Assembly (NCBI GenBank): GCA_963711375.1
Contig: CAVQDV010000005.1
Span: 620,001 to 684,000 of the forward strand
From: CAVQDV01 sp963711375
GTDB lineage: Bacteria; Pseudomonadota; Gammaproteobacteria; Coxiellales; Coxiellaceae
DNA length: 64,000 nucleotides
Direction: 5' to 3'
Numbering within the stretch: position 1 is the stretch's first letter; the number at the start of each line of letters is the position of its first letter. The notes beneath the pieces were generated by a model that did not search any database, was not told the DNA's origin, and was given only the letters and a program-made list of their open reading frames with translations. Positions 1 to 8,626 of the stretch are shown here, piece by piece. A program made the translations under genes and the position numbers.

Positions 1-849
1 CTTGTAACCCAAAAAACCGAAATAATCACTGCTTCTGTGCTTGCACCCGTATTAATTTTTGTCTCCAATCTTGCTAGCATCTTTCACGCTGTTACCTCGA
101 TTTTCAACAACTTCTCAACTGTCTTGGGAAAATATGCCATGCATGGCATGAGCCTAGCCGGCAACTCAGGCAGTATTAGTGGTATTTTTAAAAATTTACT
201 AGGACTAGCTAAGCCGAGGGTACGCAATAATAAAGATCTAGAAAACTATTCCACAATAAGCCGAGAAGAAGCGCTGAGATTCATTTTAAAAACTGAGTCT
301 TCACCGGCTCGCGCAGTAGCTCCAGCGCCTGCCCCGGGTAAAGCCCCTATTCCTGCACCTAAGCCAAAAACTTCTTTAGCGACTCATGTGGATAGCCTCT
401 GGGGGAAACATCACGAAAAACCGTATGTATTTGTTTTTAAAGATTCCGCTGGCAATGTTCGAACACGAGGGACTCACTATCAACAATTTAAAGATTGGTT
501 AATGGAAGAAAAAAATAAAGAATTATCTGAAATTAATCCACTACTTCAGCAATACGTTCGCTTACCTAGCGCTTCTAGCTTAGAAAATAGGCAAAATCTG
601 ATTGGAAATTTAATCAAAACCAACCAAAAATATAAAAATGATAATTCCAGATCCTCTGAGCAGAATAGTCCGCTCACCGTTTCGGTAAACAAACTTTTGA
701 GGCTTTTAGAGAGCGAGCGAAAAATTCTTGGAAAAATCTTGGATTATACGCCCACAGAATCGAAAAATGAAAAAAAGCAAGTCTACACATTCCAAGACGA
801 TGAAGCTAAAAAAGATAATAAAGAAGGCTATCTAATTTTAAGCAGATGA
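1..849 (+). CDS. Hypothetical protein, 5' end cut by window edge
   Basis: The reading frame is open from base 1 to the stop at 849, so the true start lies outside the window; the internal GTG at 37 is only the first possible start seen. The visible part begins with a hydrophobic, possibly membrane-associated stretch (about residues 10-50). A proline/alanine-rich linker follows around residues 105-125 (repeated PAPAP-like motifs), then a charged lysine- and glutamate-rich C-terminal half. I recognise no domain family. The hydrophobic start, Pro/Ala linker and charged tail would fit a membrane-anchored or secreted accessory protein, but nothing in the sequence decides this. A weak terminator-like hairpin follows. 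Confidence 0.6.
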   Translation, partial: LVTQKTEIITASVLAPVLIFVSNLASIFHAVTSIFNNFSTVLGKYAMHGMSLAGNSGSISGIFKNLLGLAKPRVRNNKDLENYSTISREEALRFILKTESSPARAVAPAPAPGKAPIPAPKPKTSLATHVDSLWGKHHEKPYVFVFKDSAGNVRTRGTHYQQFKDWLMEEKNKELSEINPLLQQYVRLPSASSLENRQNLIGNLIKTNQKYKNDNSRSSEQNSPLTVSVNKLLRLLESERKILGKILDYTPTESKNEKKQVYTFQDDEAKKDNKEGYLILSR

Positions 850-879
850 AAATACCTCCTCAAGTTACCTCGGTCAATG

Positions 880-909
880 AAGCCTAATTTTTTTTCCGGG
901 GCTTTTTAA
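880..909 (+). terminator. Weak rho-independent terminator
   Basis: A short inverted repeat (AAGCC ... GGCTT) enclosing a T-rich loop is followed by a run of T just after the stop of the first gene. The stem is short, so the call is tentative. Confidence 0.35.
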
Positions 910-1002
910 CATACCCGTGCAAGAACACTGAAGAAATTAATTTTTATCCTGCTGTTTATAGTAAGATTTATTTTTTCCTGCCATGAGTAGGGCCTTATCA
1001 CC

Positions 1003-1431
1003 CTATCGTGAAATCTGCCGAGATCCGCCATTTACGTTCTTATTTTCGTCCAGAAATTTTTCATAAATCATTTTTACATCGCTTTTCATCAGAGGTTTGG
1101 AAAAAAAATCCTGCATCCCCACCTCTAAACAATGACTTCTAAGATTTTCTCCTTCACTAGTAACAGCGACAACAGGCACTTTGTGCTTAGGGATCTTTTT
1201 TTTAAATAATTTACACAGTTCATCACCGGTTATGTCGGGCAGTGAATAATCGAGCAGTACAAGGTCGAAAATCGTACTGAATTTCTTGATCGCCTCGACC
1301 CCGTTACTGGCGATGTGTGTTTTACAATTGAAATCCATCAAAAGATGGATTGTTATGTGCTGAATTAATTTTGAATCTTCTACTAATAAGACCCTTCGTT
1401 GTTTTGAAAAATCGTTTACTTCTAACTTCAT
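1003..1431 (-). CDS. Stand-alone response-regulator receiver domain protein
   Basis: This 142-aa protein is almost entirely a CheY-like receiver domain. Visible landmarks are the acidic pair E18-D19, the phosphoacceptor D61 in LLDYSLPD, the switch threonine T91 in VTSEG, and the conserved lysine K112 in FSKPL. No output domain is present, so it would act by protein contact like CheY or Spo0F, or as a phosphorelay intermediate. No histidine kinase lies next to it, so its partner is unknown. The closest resemblance is to receiver domains of Legionella-type hybrid kinases (inference). It is transcribed away from the MarR-like gene, across a 320-bp gap that holds a perfect palindrome. Confidence 0.85.
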   Translation of the reverse strand: MKLEVNDFSKQRRVLLVEDSKLIQHITIHLLMDFNCKTHIASNGVEAIKKFSTIFDLVLLDYSLPDITGDELCKLFKKKIPKHKVPVVAVTSEGENLRSHCLEVGMQDFFSKPLMKSDVKMIYEKFLDENKNVNGGSRQISR

Positions 1432-1570
1432 TTTCTGACCTCTGCTAAGTTTATTTCTATCGGCCCTCTGTCAGGCCGTTCTATGCTGATATCAGATGGT
1501 GCTTCGAGTTATAAAAAACATAATATGCTTTCGTCGACCAATTCTAGTACATTCTGAAAATCTTCTTTTG

Positions 1571-1597
1571 AATTCCTTAAGAAATTCTTAAGGAATT
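1571..1597. promoter_or_regulatory. 27-bp perfect palindrome upstream of MarR-like gene
   Basis: Two 13-base arms (AATTCCTTAAGAA and its exact reverse complement) flank a single A. The site lies in the 320-bp gap between the divergent response regulator and MarR-like genes, about 155 bp before the latter. The almost absent loop suits an operator for a dimeric regulator better than a terminator. An autoregulatory MarR site is an inference. The rest of the gap (1432-1751) is AT-rich and shows no gene. Confidence 0.5.
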
Positions 1598-1751
1598 ATA
1601 TAGATTATAAAAAAATAATATGTAAGACTTAGGATAAAGATTTTGTGAGATATTTGCCATACTGCCTAAATTTTGATAAATTCCCCTTACTATCCTTCCA
1701 TAGATATTTTAAGATGATGGCCTAAATAGCGGCTAACCCGTAGGAAACACT

Positions 1752-2276
1752 ATGACCGAAGAGCTTACTAAAAAATGGCACTTGGCTGAAAACCATGACG
1801 AGGAGCTCGTAACTGAATTTGAGTTTAAGCTATGGCGCGTCTTTAATGGTTTCACACGTTGGCAAGAAGATTGCGAACAATTTGTCTGTAGCGACCCCCT
1901 TAATGCTACGGAACTGGCGATACTCCATATCATTCGCATGAAAGACAGACCAAAAACGATTTACGAATTAGCAAGATTACTCAACCGCGACGATGCCAGT
2001 AATATTCAATACTCCCTTGTGAAACTCATTAAAATAGGCTTTGTTGAGAAAGCAAAAACTGAAAGCAAGAAAAAGGCCCCTAGTTATACATTGACGGAAG
2101 CCGGTTTAAAAAATACAACTCTTTTTACAGATGCTAGGCGAAATATACTTATCGATTTATTCCGCAGACATGGTCTGGAACATTTAAAAATTGAAGATGT
2201 TGCCAATACCTTAACCCTAGTTAAAGGCATTTATGATGAAGCCAGCCGGATCGCCGCTTCTTATAAATCCGAATAA
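1752..2276 (+). CDS. MarR-like winged-helix transcriptional regulator
   Basis: The protein is 174 aa. The middle of the chain has a winged-helix pattern: a helix at LNATELAILHIIRM, the segment TIYELARLLNRDDASNIQYSLVKLIKIGFVEK (helix-turn-helix followed by the wing), and the wing strand SYTLTEAGL. This is the usual MarR-family core, with N- and C-terminal helices for dimerisation. The start ATG follows an AGGAAA-type ribosome binding site. It is the first gene of a same-strand group with a flavin monooxygenase and a haem-oxygenase-fold protein, and probably controls them. A 27-bp palindrome upstream is a possible operator. The ligand is unknown. Confidence 0.75.
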   Translation: MTEELTKKWHLAENHDEELVTEFEFKLWRVFNGFTRWQEDCEQFVCSDPLNATELAILHIIRMKDRPKTIYELARLLNRDDASNIQYSLVKLIKIGFVEKAKTESKKKAPSYTLTEAGLKNTTLFTDARRNILIDLFRRHGLEHLKIEDVANTLTLVKGIYDEASRIAASYKSE

Positions 2277-2285
2277 TAAATTTAC

Positions 2286-2313
2286 AGCAATTCCCACTAA
2301 AGCGGGAATTGCT
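2286..2313. repeat. Palindromic intergenic repeat, family A copy 1
   Basis: Arms AGCAATTCCC and GGGAATTGCT enclose a short centre containing ACTAAAGC. The same element, with fully paired 13-base arms, occurs at 47198-47225, and a variant with compensatory arm changes occurs at 47313-47340. Here it sits between the MarR-like gene and the flavin monooxygenase. It could attenuate or process their shared transcript. Confidence 0.7.
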
Positions 2314-2343
2314 ACAAAAATTTGCAAGAACAGGAGTATTGCA

Positions 2344-3588
2344 GTGAAAATTGCAATTATTGGCGCAGGCCAAGCTGGCTTGCAGCTTGGAATAGGCCTA
2401 CAAAAAAACGGTATATCTACAACGATATATTCTGAGTATTTCGCAGAAGCTATTTCGAGTGGATATATTACTTCGAGCCAAGTCATGTTTCATACGGCGT
2501 TAAGCTATGAAAAAGAACTTGATCTCAATCTATGGGAAAATGAGGCTCCAAAAAATAGTACGGTTCGGTTTTCCATCTCTGGACAAGTTCTGGGTAGCCA
2601 AGAAATTAACTGGAATGGTGTTTGTAATATGCCCTTCCAATCCGTTGATCAAAGAATTAAATTTCCTCAATGGATGAAAATTTTTGAAGATTTCGGTGGC
2701 ACAATAATTATTAAATCCATATCGACAGATGATATTGATACTCTAGCACAAGATTATGACCTCATTATCATCGCAAGTGGAAAAAATAATCTCAACACCC
2801 TCTTTGAAATAAACAAAGAGGCAAGCCCTCATCAAATTCCCCAACGAGCAATATGTTTACTAGCTGTAAAGGGGATGAAACCACATTTTTCACCAGGTAT
2901 ATCAGCCAATATCATTCCCAATATTGGAGAATACTTCACAACTCCAGGGATTAGTGTTAATGGGGCTTGTGAAATGATGCTTTTTGAAGGTGTTCCTGGT
3001 GGCCCACTCGATTGTTGGAATACTTTTGATCACAAAAACCTCACAAATAAAATAGATCTGGCAAAAAATCTTTTGCGCCAATATGTCCCTTGGGAGGCTG
3101 AAAGATGCGCCGAAATTGAGCTTGCCGATCCTAAAGGACTTATTTGCGGTTCTATTACACCTACGATACGAAAACCATTTGCACTTGCGAACAATGGCAC
3201 TCTTCTAATTGGCTTAGGCGACGCCGTAATTCTAAACGACCCTATTGCGGGTCAAGGATCCAATCTCGCCAGTCGGGCTGCAAAGATTTATCTGGATGCC
3301 ATTAAAAATACCTCCCCCAGTGATTTTACTCCTGAGTGGGCAAGTGAGGTGTTTTCTCAGTTGTGGGATTACGCTGAGAAAGCCACCCTATGGTCTAATA
3401 TCCTACTTTCCCCCCTTCCAATTCACATCATTCAATTATTGAAAAGTGCAGAACATTCTCAGCCCCTCGCTAATAGGCTCGCGAATAGTTTTGATAATCT
3501 TAAGGATCTTTTTCCATGGATTCAGGACCCAGTAAAAACAAGAATTAATATTTCCAAATATACTAATGAATTCGTGGAGAATACTTGA
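2344..3588 (+). CDS. StyA-like FAD-dependent monooxygenase
   Basis: The protein is 414 aa, matching the usual size of styrene/indole monooxygenase oxygenase subunits. The GTG at 2344 is chosen because an AGGAG lies seven bases upstream and the protein then starts right at the Rossmann fold; the frame upstream is open but encodes a translated palindromic repeat. The dinucleotide-binding GAGQAG is at residues 7-12. A late flavin-binding motif, GLGDAVILNDPIAGQGSN, is typical of the StyA group within the group E flavin monooxygenases. Such enzymes use FADH2 from a separate reductase (StyB type) to epoxidise or hydroxylate small aromatics; no reductase is seen nearby. Its stop overlaps the next start by one base, so the two are translationally coupled. 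The substrate is unknown. Confidence 0.8.
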   Translation: MKIAIIGAGQAGLQLGIGLQKNGISTTIYSEYFAEAISSGYITSSQVMFHTALSYEKELDLNLWENEAPKNSTVRFSISGQVLGSQEINWNGVCNMPFQSVDQRIKFPQWMKIFEDFGGTIIIKSISTDDIDTLAQDYDLIIIASGKNNLNTLFEINKEASPHQIPQRAICLLAVKGMKPHFSPGISANIIPNIGEYFTTPGISVNGACEMMLFEGVPGGPLDCWNTFDHKNLTNKIDLAKNLLRQYVPWEAERCAEIELADPKGLICGSITPTIRKPFALANNGTLLIGLGDAVILNDPIAGQGSNLASRAAKIYLDAIKNTSPSDFTPEWASEVFSQLWDYAEKATLWSNILLSPLPIHIIQLLKSAEHSQPLANRLANSFDNLKDLFPWIQDPVKTRINISKYTNEFVENT

Positions 3589-4244
3589 TGAACAATGAAT
3601 CCGAAATTTTATTTGATACTCTCATTAAAAAAAATTGGGCTTTAGCTGAAATATTCAGTAAAAGTAAAATAATGCAGCTGATTAACAGCGACTCTATTCA
3701 TGAAAAACTAACCCGAGAAAAGTTGCTAAGCTGCCTTCAATTATTTTCTGACTATTTTCAAAAAGCTGTGATGGTTCGTCATGCTACCACTTTTAATGAA
3801 CCCTTTATTTCGATTAGTCAAAAACATATAAATGAAGAGATTAACCATAATCTAGAACTATTATCTGACCGGGGCAATAGACCGGCGACTTGGGATCCTA
3901 TTTTGGAGGCAACCTCTTCGTGGTTTACTTGGAAAATGCTTTCTTCCGACAGCATTGAGAAAACTCTGCTAATGCATCTTGTTTTGGAAAGCAGCGCGAA
4001 TGTATTTTTCAAAAGCGCGCATGAAATTATGTCAAAATATTATGAAACAAATTTTTTCGAGGTTCACTCTAGCATGGACAGCGAACACGAAAAAATGGGC
4101 TTTTCGGTCTTAAAAGATCTACGGCCACAAGAATACCAAAACTTATTCAAAATCCAATATCAGGGCTGGGAAATGATAACCGCGGCTTGCGACAGAATGG
4201 AGTATCTTACTTTGTTAGATGGTAGTGAAAACAAAAACGAATAA
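3588..4244 (+). CDS. Putative haem-oxygenase-like di-iron oxidase (HDO/TENA fold)
   Basis: This is a 218-aa, all-helical protein. Potential metal ligands occur in the helical spacing expected of haem-oxygenase-like di-iron oxidases: H80/E83/E84/H87 in one helix, E134 in a second, and H160-x3-D164-x2-H167 in a third. The last pattern is the same H-x3-D-x2-H spacing as in the CADD and SznF family. Members of this fold carry out oxidative decarboxylation, N-oxygenation or related O2 chemistry. Coupling to the StyA-like monooxygenase suggests two successive oxidations in a small-molecule pathway. The family call rests on ligand spacing only; a simple TENA/thiaminase-like protein is an alternative. 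Confidence 0.55.
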   Translation: MNNESEILFDTLIKKNWALAEIFSKSKIMQLINSDSIHEKLTREKLLSCLQLFSDYFQKAVMVRHATTFNEPFISISQKHINEEINHNLELLSDRGNRPATWDPILEATSSWFTWKMLSSDSIEKTLLMHLVLESSANVFFKSAHEIMSKYYETNFFEVHSSMDSEHEKMGFSVLKDLRPQEYQNLFKIQYQGWEMITAACDRMEYLTLLDGSENKNE

Positions 4245-4314
4245 TTCGATTGTTATACCAATCGAACTGGGCCATAATAGACAAAGTATAAAAGTCGAAC
4301 CTGGAATTTAAAAG

Positions 4315-5616
4315 ATGCTGGATATTCTACTGAATTGGAATCGATGGGGCAAAAACCCATTAAAACCAGGCCATAGGCGCGCTATCACCGATCGCGTGAT
4401 GGAAATGATGGGGCTGCCCGAGGCCATTGTGTTGACGGGCCTTCGACGCTCCGGCAAAACCACCATTTTGTACCAGGCGATGGATGAGCTTGAGAAAAAT
4501 GGCGTTCCACAAAAAGCCATGTTCTACATCAATTTTGAAGACCCCGGATTTAGTGGGCATCTTAGCCCTCATTTGCTAGATGAAGTCTACCGAATTTACC
4601 GCGAAGAAGTTTACCCCACTGGAAAAGCCTATCTTTTTTTTGATGAAGTTCAAGTGGTGCCGGAGTGGGAAAGATGGGTAACAGCTCGCAATGAAACAGA
4701 AGAAGTAAAAATCATCGTGACGGGTTCTTCGGCGCAGATAATGTCGCGAGAATTAGCGACACTTCTGACGGGCCGTCATATCGATATACGAGTATACCCC
4801 TTAAATTTTACAGAATTTTTGGAATTCAACGCTATTAAAATTCCAGCAGCGCCACTGTCATTAACGCCACCACCGGAAATTCAAGCCGCGCTAAAAACTT
4901 ATTTGACCTGGGGTGGGCTGCCTCGAGTGGTATTAACTGAAAATGAAAATAATAAACGAAGTCTATTGCGAGGCTATTTAGACGATATTTTATTTAAAGA
5001 TATCGCATTACGGCATGACATACGGAATATTCGTTTATTGCGAGAAATTGCGATTTATTTACTGACGCAAACAAGCTGTCGCGTGACCTATAAACGTTTA
5101 GCGCAGGTTTATGATGTTTCACAAAGCGTCATTCAAAATTACTGTGCTTACATAGAGGAAGCCTTTTTAGTGAGTTTTTTATCTATGTATAGCCGAAAAG
5201 CCGCCGAAATTAATCGTAATCCTAAAAAAACCCATTGTCATGATTTAGGCTTTCGACACATTGCAAATATGTCCTCCACGCTAGAACTGGGTAAGTTGAT
5301 AGAAACCTGTGTTTATAATCAATTGTCGCGCAAAGAAAATGATGGCATTTTTTATTGGAAAGGCTTAGGCGAAGTCGATTTGGTTTTGCGAGAAGGCACT
5401 GAACTTACTCAATTTATTCAAGTGGCCTACGATGGCTTGGATGATGAATCGGTATTGTTACGTGAAACCCGATCATTAGTAGAGGCACATGAAAAATATC
5501 CAAAGGCCGAAAAATTTTTGATAACGGCAAACTGGCCACGTAATCTTTCAAAAAATATCCCCGATTTTATTCATGTTATTCCATTGTGGCATTTTTTACT
5601 CGGAAAAATTAAATGA
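4315..5616 (+). CDS. AAA ATPase with C-terminal DUF4143
   Basis: The protein is 433 aa. A Walker A motif (GLRRSGKTT, K48) and a Walker B motif (YLFFDEVQ) mark the N-terminal AAA_14-type ATPase. The C-terminal half matches the DUF4143 pattern, ending with a restriction-nuclease-like segment FYWKGLGEVDLVL. These proteins are widespread, horizontally mobile ATPases of uncertain function in bacteria and archaea, sometimes linked to toxin-antitoxin or defence roles. It stands alone: the preceding gene ends 70 bp upstream and the next gene is convergent. The sequence looks intact. Confidence 0.85.
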   Translation: MLDILLNWNRWGKNPLKPGHRRAITDRVMEMMGLPEAIVLTGLRRSGKTTILYQAMDELEKNGVPQKAMFYINFEDPGFSGHLSPHLLDEVYRIYREEVYPTGKAYLFFDEVQVVPEWERWVTARNETEEVKIIVTGSSAQIMSRELATLLTGRHIDIRVYPLNFTEFLEFNAIKIPAAPLSLTPPPEIQAALKTYLTWGGLPRVVLTENENNKRSLLRGYLDDILFKDIALRHDIRNIRLLREIAIYLLTQTSCRVTYKRLAQVYDVSQSVIQNYCAYIEEAFLVSFLSMYSRKAAEINRNPKKTHCHDLGFRHIANMSSTLELGKLIETCVYNQLSRKENDGIFYWKGLGEVDLVLREGTELTQFIQVAYDGLDDESVLLRETRSLVEAHEKYPKAEKFLITANWPRNLSKNIPDFIHVIPLWHFLLGKIK

Positions 5617-5690
5617 CTCTGCAATCCATTATTGAGTACAGCGGCTCTGGTTTGCAGAATATAATGCGCGCCAACATGTGTCCATTGCAT

Positions 5691-7136
5691 TTAATGATGA
5701 AAAATGTTTTCTGAAACAGCCTCTTTTTTATTAGAAACTTGCTCGTCTTGCTCACGGTCCCATAATGTATTTTCTATATTGGGTGCCACTAAAAGCTGTG
5801 CATTAGGCATATGTACATTTCTAAGTTCGCAAAGATTCACCTTCATAGCGGTACTAATGCCTTTCACGGTATAAAACGAGCCAATCACTATCACGCAATA
5901 TTTTTGGTCGGAATTTTTAATTATTGCTTCCAAATGAGAATCGATCCCCAGGTTTTCGTCATAATTTTTAACATCCAGATCATCTCTAAGATGCTTTGAT
6001 ATTTCACTGGTTGCCGATAATCTAAAGTTATCATTATATAATAATACGGAGCCAAGATTTGGTAATTCATTTATTACCTTGCCAATGTCAATAATATTTT
6101 TGGTTGGGCTAATTCCGCACATTAAAATGAATTTATATCCTTGAAAATCATTAACGCACCTTGAAAATGTCGCATTAAATCCATCTGCATTATGTCCGAC
6201 ATCAAAGATGCATGGGATTTCTTGGCCTGCTACTCTGTAGAAAATTTTATGATATCGACCAGGCGGTGAAGTATAGAAAACATCTTTAAATTGAAATTGC
6301 GAGCCGAATAAGGTACGAAGAATGGCTTTTGCGGTTTCCTGATTATCTAACTCAAAAACATTTTTTAAAGGACATTGAACCTGCACTATTTCATTATCTA
6401 ATAGTTTCATGGATTCGGCTTTTTTAAGAATTCGCGATAAAGCTTCTCCCGCAAATCGTACTCTTGGACCGATTACTACAGGAACTCCTGTCCGAATAAT
6501 ATGCGCCTTATCTTCTGCAATTTCTTCGACATTGTTACCCAGCATCGGAACATGGTCCAGTGCTATCGAGGTAATAACAGAAATAGCGGGATTTACTACA
6601 TTCGTGTGATCAAGCTTCACACCGATACCACCTTCAATAACAGAATAATCCACTTGTTGATCACGAAAATAAAGAAAGGCTATGGTAGCTAAAATACCGA
6701 CCATTCCAATTCTAAAATCGTCAGCGTCCAGTTCGGTACTGAGAGATTTTGGGTATAATTTTTCTAAAATAATATTCGCATATTTGACCATATCCGTCTG
6801 TGCGATTGGCTTACCATTAATGCTTATTCGCTCTTCAAATTCATATATATTGGGCGATACGTATAAACCCACTTTTATTGCATGATCAGAAGGCATAGCC
6901 TCAATAGAACGCGCCGATTTCCAAGTGACACTGCCTTTGCCATTCGTTCCTGTGACATAAACCACTTTTCCTAAGCTTTTTTCAGGATTATCAAAGAGGC
7001 TTAATACTTTGTGGTAATAGCTTAAGTCACCATGGTTAAAAAAATCATTCGAGCGGATATTCGTAAACATGTCCATTAGACCATTGTAGTCTTTTACATG
7101 GCTTGGTAATTCCTTTAGTAATTCTTGTTTTCTCAT
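5691..7136 (-). CDS. FolC-like Mur-ligase family protein (folylpolyglutamate/dihydrofolate synthase type)
   Basis: This 481-aa protein has the Mur-ligase P-loop GTNGKGS (residues 63-69), a following SPN...ERISING segment, and the C-terminal ligase domain with a DVGHNADG motif. FolC adds glutamate to folates and joins glutamate to dihydropteroate. Two features are unusual. The normally conserved SPH before ERI is SPN, and there are about 45 extra C-terminal residues rich in charged amino acids. A strong AAGGAGG precedes the ATG, directly after the stop of the mitochondrial carrier gene, so translation is coupled. It may be a second, specialised folC rather than the housekeeping copy; this cannot be decided without the rest of the genome. 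Confidence 0.75.
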   Translation of the reverse strand: MRKQELLKELPSHVKDYNGLMDMFTNIRSNDFFNHGDLSYYHKVLSLFDNPEKSLGKVVYVTGTNGKGSVTWKSARSIEAMPSDHAIKVGLYVSPNIYEFEERISINGKPIAQTDMVKYANIILEKLYPKSLSTELDADDFRIGMVGILATIAFLYFRDQQVDYSVIEGGIGVKLDHTNVVNPAISVITSIALDHVPMLGNNVEEIAEDKAHIIRTGVPVVIGPRVRFAGEALSRILKKAESMKLLDNEIVQVQCPLKNVFELDNQETAKAILRTLFGSQFQFKDVFYTSPPGRYHKIFYRVAGQEIPCIFDVGHNADGFNATFSRCVNDFQGYKFILMCGISPTKNIIDIGKVINELPNLGSVLLYNDNFRLSATSEISKHLRDDLDVKNYDENLGIDSHLEAIIKNSDQKYCVIVIGSFYTVKGISTAMKVNLCELRNVHMPNAQLLVAPNIENTLWDREQDEQVSNKKEAVSENIFHH

Positions 7137-7148
7137 TATTTTCCTCCT

Positions 7149-8060
7149 TTACATCCGATTAGCCGGATGATTATTGTCTTTGTCCTGTTCTGGTGGTCGC
7201 ATATAATTTGGGAGCGCGCCCATATTGTGCATAAATGCAGTCGTAAACGCAAAATACCATCCCGATCTTACTACTTTTAATGGTGCTGTTCTCAACATCC
7301 CCCAAAGACCATATCGCTGATAAATGGATGTTGTGGCGTGATAAAGCCTGTGTTCCTTAATGCCGTCACATTTTTGCATTTGATCTTTAATCATATCGAT
7401 TGGCGTGGTTAATAATGCATGGGGCGCAGCCGCTATGCCGGCAGCGGCTGCTAAATATAAGGTCATCGTTGTTTCATTTGATGGAAAAGTGCTTGTTGCT
7501 TTCAAAATATGATTTACTAAATTGACGTACATCACATTAAAGCTAACGGAAATTGTCGCCGTGCGTAAATAGGCAATGCGCGCGCCAACCCATAAATCTA
7601 AAAATCCTTTTTTAGCAATATGGCTTCTCAATGTGGTTTTTTCAGAATCTGTAACGACCCAGGTTTGCATTCTTCCAAATGGACACAATATTAATGTCGA
7701 TATCGCTGGACTAAGAAGACCAATGAATATTGCCCGGGTAGTTTTATAGTCATTCGGAACCACGGTCGAGGTTATTTTATCAGCCGTATTGGTGACAGCC
7801 ATTCTAAAACCAGCTCCGACGCTTGCTGGGATAATATTCCAACTGATTCCTTTATAAAACGCTAATACTCCACCTTGTCCCCATATGGATCTAATGATGT
7901 TCTTATTATTTGGATTTGCATTGTAATGCATGCGAATAACATTTAATGGATGACCACCCGGTGTAAAATTCTCGACTAGGCGCGCCGCTGCGCTTCCAAA
8001 AGCTACTCTAGAATTGCTGGGCGAATCTTTTGATTCTGAATTAGGTTTCTCAACTCTCAT
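7149..8060 (-). CDS. Mitochondrial carrier family (SLC25-like) protein
   Basis: The 303-aa length matches mitochondrial carriers, and the three-fold repeat is visible. The P-x-[DE]-x-x-[KR] signature appears as PLNVIR (residues 38-43), a degenerate PFGRMQ (127-132) and a canonical PIDMIK (220-225). Each is followed by a G-x-x-x-(F/L)-(Y/W)-x-G-type segment such as FYKGISWNIIP or LWVGARIAYLR. Carriers of this family are eukaryotic. The known bacterial example is the Legionella effector LncP, which exports nucleotides after insertion in host mitochondria. Coupling to a FolC-like ligase suggests a nucleotide- or folate-related substrate. The gene was probably acquired from a host. Whether it works in the host or in the bacterial inner membrane is unknown. 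Confidence 0.88.
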   Translation of the reverse strand: MRVEKPNSESKDSPSNSRVAFGSAAARLVENFTPGGHPLNVIRMHYNANPNNKNIIRSIWGQGGVLAFYKGISWNIIPASVGAGFRMAVTNTADKITSTVVPNDYKTTRAIFIGLLSPAISTLILCPFGRMQTWVVTDSEKTTLRSHIAKKGFLDLWVGARIAYLRTATISVSFNVMYVNLVNHILKATSTFPSNETTMTLYLAAAAGIAAAPHALLTTPIDMIKDQMQKCDGIKEHRLYHATTSIYQRYGLWGMLRTAPLKVVRSGWYFAFTTAFMHNMGALPNYMRPPEQDKDNNHPANRM

Positions 8061-8626
8061 AAAAAATACTCATCTCGTTTTTTTGAATTGGGCAGAAACA
8101 GCCGATCATGAGCTCCTGGAAGCTGCTTCATGTTATTCGGCCAATTTTACAATAAAAATATGAAAAAAATGTGACAAATTGACATAACAAAGCCAAATTG
8201 TGGTAATGACGGGAGCGCACTTTCTTACTTGAACACAATGTGCTCATAATTGAAAAATGAGAAAAAAGGGCCAGGAAATTGCCTAAGGACTTGAAAAATA
8301 AACAATTTAAAATAGAAAAACCGGAATTGAACTTTTTTAAAACAGTACTATAATTGGCTTAAGTGATTTATTTAATTGATTGATGAATTTTGGATTGGTG
8401 AGAAAAACGATAATTATATAATTAATGAAAAATTCCAATGAAATAAAATTTTTATCGTGGGGCTTGGTGAGTGAGTAGTGGTATGAACAAATCAAATTTT
8501 CAAATAGATTTCATCTAGCCTTAAGCGATTTTTTCGTGCAAACCTTATTTGTTTAGGTTGATTTTCAAACGCTGATCAATTACTCAACTAAATTTAAATT
8601 GCGGAACCCCATGTTGGAAAATAATT
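8061..8626. other. AT-rich intergenic region between divergent genes
   Basis: About 566 bp lie between the minus-strand carrier gene and the plus-strand membrane protein. No ORF of useful length or RNA gene was recognised. It contains a good sigma-70 promoter reading right at 8327-8354, which implies either a leader of about 265 bases or a small RNA. Several AT-rich stretches such as 8380-8450 could bind nucleoid proteins. Confidence 0.6.
8327..8354 (+). promoter_or_regulatory. Sigma-70 promoter with consensus -10
   Basis: TTGAAC at 8327-8332 and a perfect TATAAT at 8349-8354 are separated by 16 bases. The expected start is near 8361, far upstream of the ATG at 8627. The transcript would have an unusually long leader unless a separate RNA is made. 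Confidence 0.6.

Noticed and set aside
2217..2486. 89-aa minus-strand ORF across the start of the flavin monooxygenase
   Set aside because: It is a shadow that runs through the family A repeat and the Rossmann-fold coding region.
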